The notes below the pieces were generated by a model. That model did no database searches, was not told where the DNA came from, and worked only from the letters and a program-made list of their open reading frames with translations. The position numbers were made by a program, and so were the translations under genes. A stretch of DNA of 8,643 bases from JAQGMJ01 sp036271855 (lineage in GTDB: Bacteria > Pseudomonadota > Gammaproteobacteria > Burkholderiales > JAEUOS01): the NCBI GenBank assembly GCA_036271855.1, contig DATAZV010000009.1, positions 1 through 8,643 of the forward strand. Direction: 5' to 3'. Positions within the stretch are counted from its first letter, which is position 1, and each line of letters opens with the position of its first letter. This document shows, piece after piece, positions 6,291-8,643 of this stretch.

Positions 6291-6561
6291 CAGCTTCGCG
6301 CTTTCGCCGCCGGGACCGGCCAGACCCCGGCCAAGGCGGTCGAAAAGCTGGGTGTGGAGACCGTGCGCCTGCGGGTGGAGGATGGCACCGAGTCTCTGGA
6401 GGCAATCGCCCCGCGCTACCGGCTTCACCGGTCCGGAGCGCCTGCGCCGCGCCTTCGTGCGCGTCTACGGCCAGCCGCCACAGGCGATACGCCGCGCCGC
6501 GCCGCGCCGGGCGCGGGCTGGCGCTGGCGGCCTGAGCAAAAAGCTTGGGCGTTTGGCATGA
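6282..6561 (+). pseudogene. C-terminal relic of an AraC/GlxA-type transcription regulator (truncated and frameshifted)
   Basis: The first part (from 6282) reads SGRQLRAF, then GTGQTPAKAVEKL and RLRVEDGTESLEAIA. After a frame change it continues RATGFTGPERLRRAFV and GQPPQAIRRAA, ending at the stop at 6559-6561. Together these give most of the second half of the two-helix-turn-helix DNA-binding domain found in AraC-family regulators with a DJ-1/PfpI-like N-terminus (GlxA group). The frame break lies at the run of four C at 6409-6412; with three C the text would read EAIARATGF, the normal sequence. The first helix-turn-helix and the whole N-terminal domain are absent, and no start codon with a ribosome site is seen. 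A sequencing error could explain the single base but not the missing front. It lies on the same strand as the Bug gene, 67 bases after it. Confidence 0.75.
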
Positions 6562-6877
6562 TTCGCCCATGCGCCGGCCGGGCCGGGAAAATCGTGCGCG
6601 ATTGCGCGCCGCGCCTATGCCAATGGCTTAATGCTTGAGAGTCTCGCTGTCGCTTGACCTCTGTGGCAGAATACTTGCAAGTATCCTGAGCCAGGCCTGC
6701 GCGGACATTGTGAGGGGCTGCCGATGTTTCTGGAGCGCTGCCGGTCTTGCCATTGCAGTCGATGGCGGCGCGCCTGGCACGGAACTGGCAACGCATCGGC
6801 AGGTGCTTGGTGGGAGGGCCCGGGCGAGCCGACCGTCCGGGCAAACGCTGTGATGAATTGATCGATCTCTGAAAACC
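6562..6877. other. Gene-free stretch before the 226-residue gene
   Basis: I see no convincing gene on either strand. Short open frames here start at TTG or lack family resemblance and ribosome sites. The only marked structure is the 14-base palindrome at 6671-6684. A TTGACC at 6654-6659 resembles a -35 box, but no -10 box lies at a proper distance. The stretch may hold the promoter and leader of the downstream gene. Confidence 0.5.
6671..6684. promoter_or_regulatory. Perfect 14-base palindrome, possible operator
   Basis: ATACTTGCAAGTAT is its own exact complement and forms an AT-rich spot in GC-rich surroundings, 194 bases ahead of the next gene start. Length and symmetry resemble dimeric MarR-type operators. 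No MarR gene is in the window, so the binding protein is unknown. Confidence 0.4.
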
Positions 6878-7558
6878 ATGAGTGACACCGCCACGCCAGA
6901 CCAGCGTCTGGCGCAATTTGAGGTGCTGTATCGCGAGGTGCTGAATCAGGACTTCAGCCCGGAGGATTTTGTCGCCGACGTTCTGTACGCGTTCACGGCC
7001 CTGGAGACGGCCGCGCGTTCACAGTCGCAGGCCCTGCGCAATCTGGCGGCGCACCTGCAGATCGATCTCGAGATGGGCATCGAGACCATCAATATCCGCC
7101 CGCTCGAACCCGAAGCCGCGCTGACGATCACGCGCAAGATGCGCACCCTGGCCGCGCAAGAGGAGCAGCGCCGGCAGCCGGCCGATGCGGAGCCACCCCA
7201 GCCGCGTGCGGAGCGGCGCGGCGAAGCGTCGGGCGCGGAGCGCGGCAATGCGCCTGCAGCGGAACGCCGCCAGCCCGGTACCGGGGAGCGCCGCCAGACG
7301 ACCACGGTGCTGACGCCGGAGATGGCGAAGATGATCGAGCGCCTGTTGCGGTTCTACGGCGCCGAGTTCGGCAAGACTTTCGATCTCGAGGAATTCCTGA
7401 GCAACGACCTGTATGGGCGGGCGGTGCTGAAAAAAGCGCAGGATTCCTCCAATCCGGAACTGCTGGCCACGGCCCAATATTTCCTCGATGAGGAAGGCCG
7501 CCCGCGGCGGCATCGCCGCCGCGGCTCCGAAGCCGACCGTCGTCCGCCGCCGCCCTGA
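6878..7558 (+). CDS. Protein of unknown function with duplicated motif and charged linker
   Basis: A 226-residue protein I cannot assign to a family. It has no signal peptide or membrane segment, so it is probably cytoplasmic. A helical N-terminal part (about 1-97) and a helical C-terminal part (about 145-203) are joined by a Glu/Arg/Pro/Ala-rich, probably disordered linker (98-143). In the linker AERR, AERG, AERR and GERR recur every 8-9 residues. Residues 25-45 (DFSPEDFVADVLYAFTAL...A) and 167-187 (TFDLEEFLSNDLYGRAVL...A) align without gaps and share F-x-x-E-x-F, L-Y and L-x-x-A, which suggests an internal duplication. The end is basic (RPRRHRRRG) and closes with four prolines, compatible with nucleic acid binding. 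The ATG at 6878 has no clear ribosome site. The coding looks genuine: helical heptad-like patterning and regular codon use through the whole frame. It stands alone between two gene relics. Confidence 0.75.
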   Translation: MSDTATPDQRLAQFEVLYREVLNQDFSPEDFVADVLYAFTALETAARSQSQALRNLAAHLQIDLEMGIETINIRPLEPEAALTITRKMRTLAAQEEQRRQPADAEPPQPRAERRGEASGAERGNAPAAERRQPGTGERRQTTTVLTPEMAKMIERLLRFYGAEFGKTFDLEEFLSNDLYGRAVLKKAQDSSNPELLATAQYFLDEEGRPRRHRRRGSEADRRPPPP

Positions 7559-7589
7559 GTGCGGGCGGCTCTGCCGGCTGCGGTGCCTG

Positions 7590-7763
7590 CGCCTGGGCCG
7601 CGAACTGGCGGCCATCGTCGCCTTGCCGGTGAGGCAAAAGCGCATGCAGGCGCTGGGGGTGATTGCCGATGGCCGCGGCCATGCGGCTTTCGCCGAGTAC
7701 CAGCGCGCCGATATCGCGCGCTGGGGCGTGGTGATCAAGGAGGCGGGGATACAGCCCGATTGA
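7590..7763 (+). pseudogene. C-terminal relic of a Bug-type solute receptor
   Basis: In this frame the sequence reads RLGRELAAIVALPVRQKRM, QALGVIADG, AAFAEYQRADIARWGVV and IKEAGIQPD followed by TGA. This is the recognisable last ~58 residues of a Bug receptor: a helix ahead of the A-L-G turn, then the final helix with R-x-x-I-x-R-W and the K-E-A-G-I-x-P end. Everything before it, including the signal peptide and ligand domain, is missing, and the frame runs upstream into the unknown gene without family sequence. It differs from the end of the intact Bug protein at 5213-6214, so it is not a recent local copy. Confidence 0.75.
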
Positions 7764-7907
7764 GCGGCACGGCATTGCGTCCGTTTCGCCATGTCTCGCG
7801 TAATGGGTATTTGCACGTATTGTTTCTCCGGCCCGGTGTGTCATGCTTGCACAATTGGCAGATGGCCGCTGCGGACGGCTTCCGTAACAGCTTCCGAGGA
7901 CAGAATC

Positions 7908-8297
7908 ATGAAACCCTTTCTCAACCATTTGTTCGCCTGCGCGGCCCTGTTGATGCTGCTGGCCGGCGTCGGCCATGCCGCCGAGGCGCCTTACAGCAAG
8001 GCGCAGTTCGACCAGGCCGTGGCGCAGCACAAGCCGGTGATCCTGCATTTCGCCGCCGACTGGTGCCCCACCTGCAAGGCGCAAAAGCCGATCGTCGAGC
8101 AACTGATCAAGGGCGACAAGCTGAAAAGCGTGACCCTGCTGGTGGCCAATTATGACACCGAGACCGCGCTGAAAAAGCAGTTGCGCATCACCCAGCAAAG
8201 CACCTTCGTGGTGTTCAAGGACGGCAAAGAGGTCGGCCGCTCGACCGGAGACACCAGCAAGGCCGGCATCGAGGCGCTGTTCGACAAGGCGATCTGA
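7908..8297 (+). CDS. Periplasmic thioredoxin-like protein, CPTC active site, cis-Pro replaced by Ser
   Basis: A 129-residue exported thioredoxin-fold protein. The signal peptide (about 1-24, ending GHA before AEAP) places it in the periplasm, probably as a soluble protein. The active site is ADWCPTCKAQKP with Cys53 and Cys56; the rest follows thioredoxin order (VILHFAADW strand, TLLVANYDT strand, TFVVFKDGKEVGR 99-111). The conserved cis-proline just ahead of the Thr-Phe of the last core strand is Ser98 here (Q-Q-S-T-F). That residue faces the active cysteines and normally shapes substrate binding. The start at 7908 has GAGGA (7896-7900) 7 bases ahead; an in-frame ATG at 7791 would precede the signal peptide with unrelated sequence. 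The next gene, 29 bases on, encodes a CcdA-type carrier, so the likely role is passing electrons from CcdA to periplasmic disulfides. Confidence 0.9.
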   Translation: MKPFLNHLFACAALLMLLAGVGHAAEAPYSKAQFDQAVAQHKPVILHFAADWCPTCKAQKPIVEQLIKGDKLKSVTLLVANYDTETALKKQLRITQQSTFVVFKDGKEVGRSTGDTSKAGIEALFDKAI

Positions 8298-8326
8298 GCC
8301 TTCGCCACTGCAGGTAGCGGCCGGTG

Positions 8327-8643
8327 ATGGATTTCGGCGCCGGCACCTACTTCCTCGGCTACCTGGCGGGCGTGCTGTCCACGCTCTCGCCCTGCGTGCT
8401 GCCGCTATTGCCTATCCTGGTGGCGGCGGCGCTGTCGCAGCATCGCTACGGCCCGCTGGCGCTGGCGGGCGGCCTGACGCTGTCGTTCGCCGCCATCGGC
8501 CTGTTCATCGCCACCATCGGCATTTCACTCGGATTGGACCAGACCCTGTTTCGCCAGGGCGCGGCGATCCTGCTGCTGGGTTTTGGCGTGGTGCTGCTGT
8601 CGCCGCGCCTGCAAGCGCAATTCGCCGGTGCCACCGCGGGCTT
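8327..8643 (+). CDS. CcdA/DsbD-type membrane electron carrier, N-terminal part (runs off window)
   Basis: The frame is open from ATG 8327 to the window end, giving 105 residues. The first membrane segment holds the family motif LAGVLSTLSPCVLPLLPIL (13-31) with Cys23, one of the two membrane cysteines that carry electrons from cytoplasmic thioredoxin across the membrane. Further hydrophobic segments follow at about 43-66 and 78-92. A GTG directly before the ATG could also start it; AGGT (8312-8315) is a weak ribosome site 11 bases ahead. It lies 29 bases after the periplasmic thioredoxin-like gene and is probably translated from the same message. Without a visible DsbD alpha domain it looks like the short CcdA form, although the C-terminal side is unseen. 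Confidence 0.87.
   Translation, partial: MDFGAGTYFLGYLAGVLSTLSPCVLPLLPILVAAALSQHRYGPLALAGGLTLSFAAIGLFIATIGISLGLDQTLFRQGAAILLLGFGVVLLSPRLQAQFAGATAG

Noticed and set aside
5123..6388. Upstream extension of the tetR frame
   Set aside because: It runs antisense through the Bug receptor gene and carries no recognisable domain; TetR begins at the ATG at 5122.
6635..6894. Short open frames on both strands around the palindrome
   Set aside because: No family likeness, poor or absent ribosome sites; the ILASIL stretch seen on both strands simply reflects the palindrome.
7791..7907. 39-codon N-terminal extension of the thioredoxin-like protein
   Set aside because: It precedes a complete signal peptide, and the ATG at 7908 has a proper ribosome site.
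7559..8155. 198-codon open frame on the plus strand
   Set aside because: Out-of-frame shadow over the Bug relic and the thioredoxin-like gene; Arg/Ala/Pro-rich without motifs.
1..8643. CRISPR arrays, insertion sequences, tRNA or rRNA genes
   Set aside because: No regularly spaced repeats, transposase motifs, terminal inverted repeats or RNA gene signatures were seen.

Overview
This is a GC-rich window whose gene content points to a betaproteobacterium, probably of the order Burkholderiales. The pointers are a Bug-type (tripartite tricarboxylate transporter family) periplasmic receptor plus the relic of a second one, the style of the CoA-thioester catabolic operon, and a formyl-CoA transferase gene in what looks like an oxalate/formyl-CoA operon. 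The assignment rests on recognised families, not on a search.

Layout: (1) 2-1699, plus strand: the 3' part of a formyl-CoA:oxalate CoA-transferase gene (frc), then a stand-alone formyltransferase resembling the hydrolase domain of 10-formyltetrahydrofolate dehydrogenase, closed by a strong intrinsic terminator at 1720-1761. (2) 5122-1774, minus strand: a compact five-gene operon in the order TetR regulator, MaoC protein, RidA-family protein, second MaoC protein, PaaK-like CoA ligase. The first two junctions are one-base stop/start overlaps and the third gap is 4 bases. (3) 5213-6214, plus strand: a divergently transcribed orphan Bug receptor sharing a 90-base control region with tetR. (4) 6215-7763: a worn stretch with a truncated, frameshifted relic of an AraC/GlxA-type regulator, about 300 bases without a gene but with a perfect 14-base palindrome, one intact 226-residue protein of unknown function, and the C-terminal relic of a Bug receptor. 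(5) 7908 to the end, plus strand: a secreted thioredoxin-like protein followed by the start of a CcdA/DsbD-type membrane electron carrier.

How the genes may work together: Frc makes formyl-CoA and the formyltransferase may move or release the formyl group through the folate pool. In the minus-strand operon the ligase would activate an imported carboxylic acid to its CoA thioester and the two MaoC proteins would hydrate or dehydrate an enoyl-CoA. Only one MaoC keeps the catalytic Asp/His pair, so they may form a heteromer. The TetR protein would sense a pathway CoA ester and the Bug receptor would capture the acid outside the membrane. The substrate cannot be read from the sequence. The thioredoxin/CcdA pair would carry reducing power across the inner membrane.

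The most interesting items are the tetR-maoC-ridA-maoC-ligase/Bug module with one degenerate MaoC and an arginine-less RidA, the formyltransferase beside frc, a tetR promoter that predicts a leaderless message, and the unknown protein with an internally duplicated motif between two gene relics.
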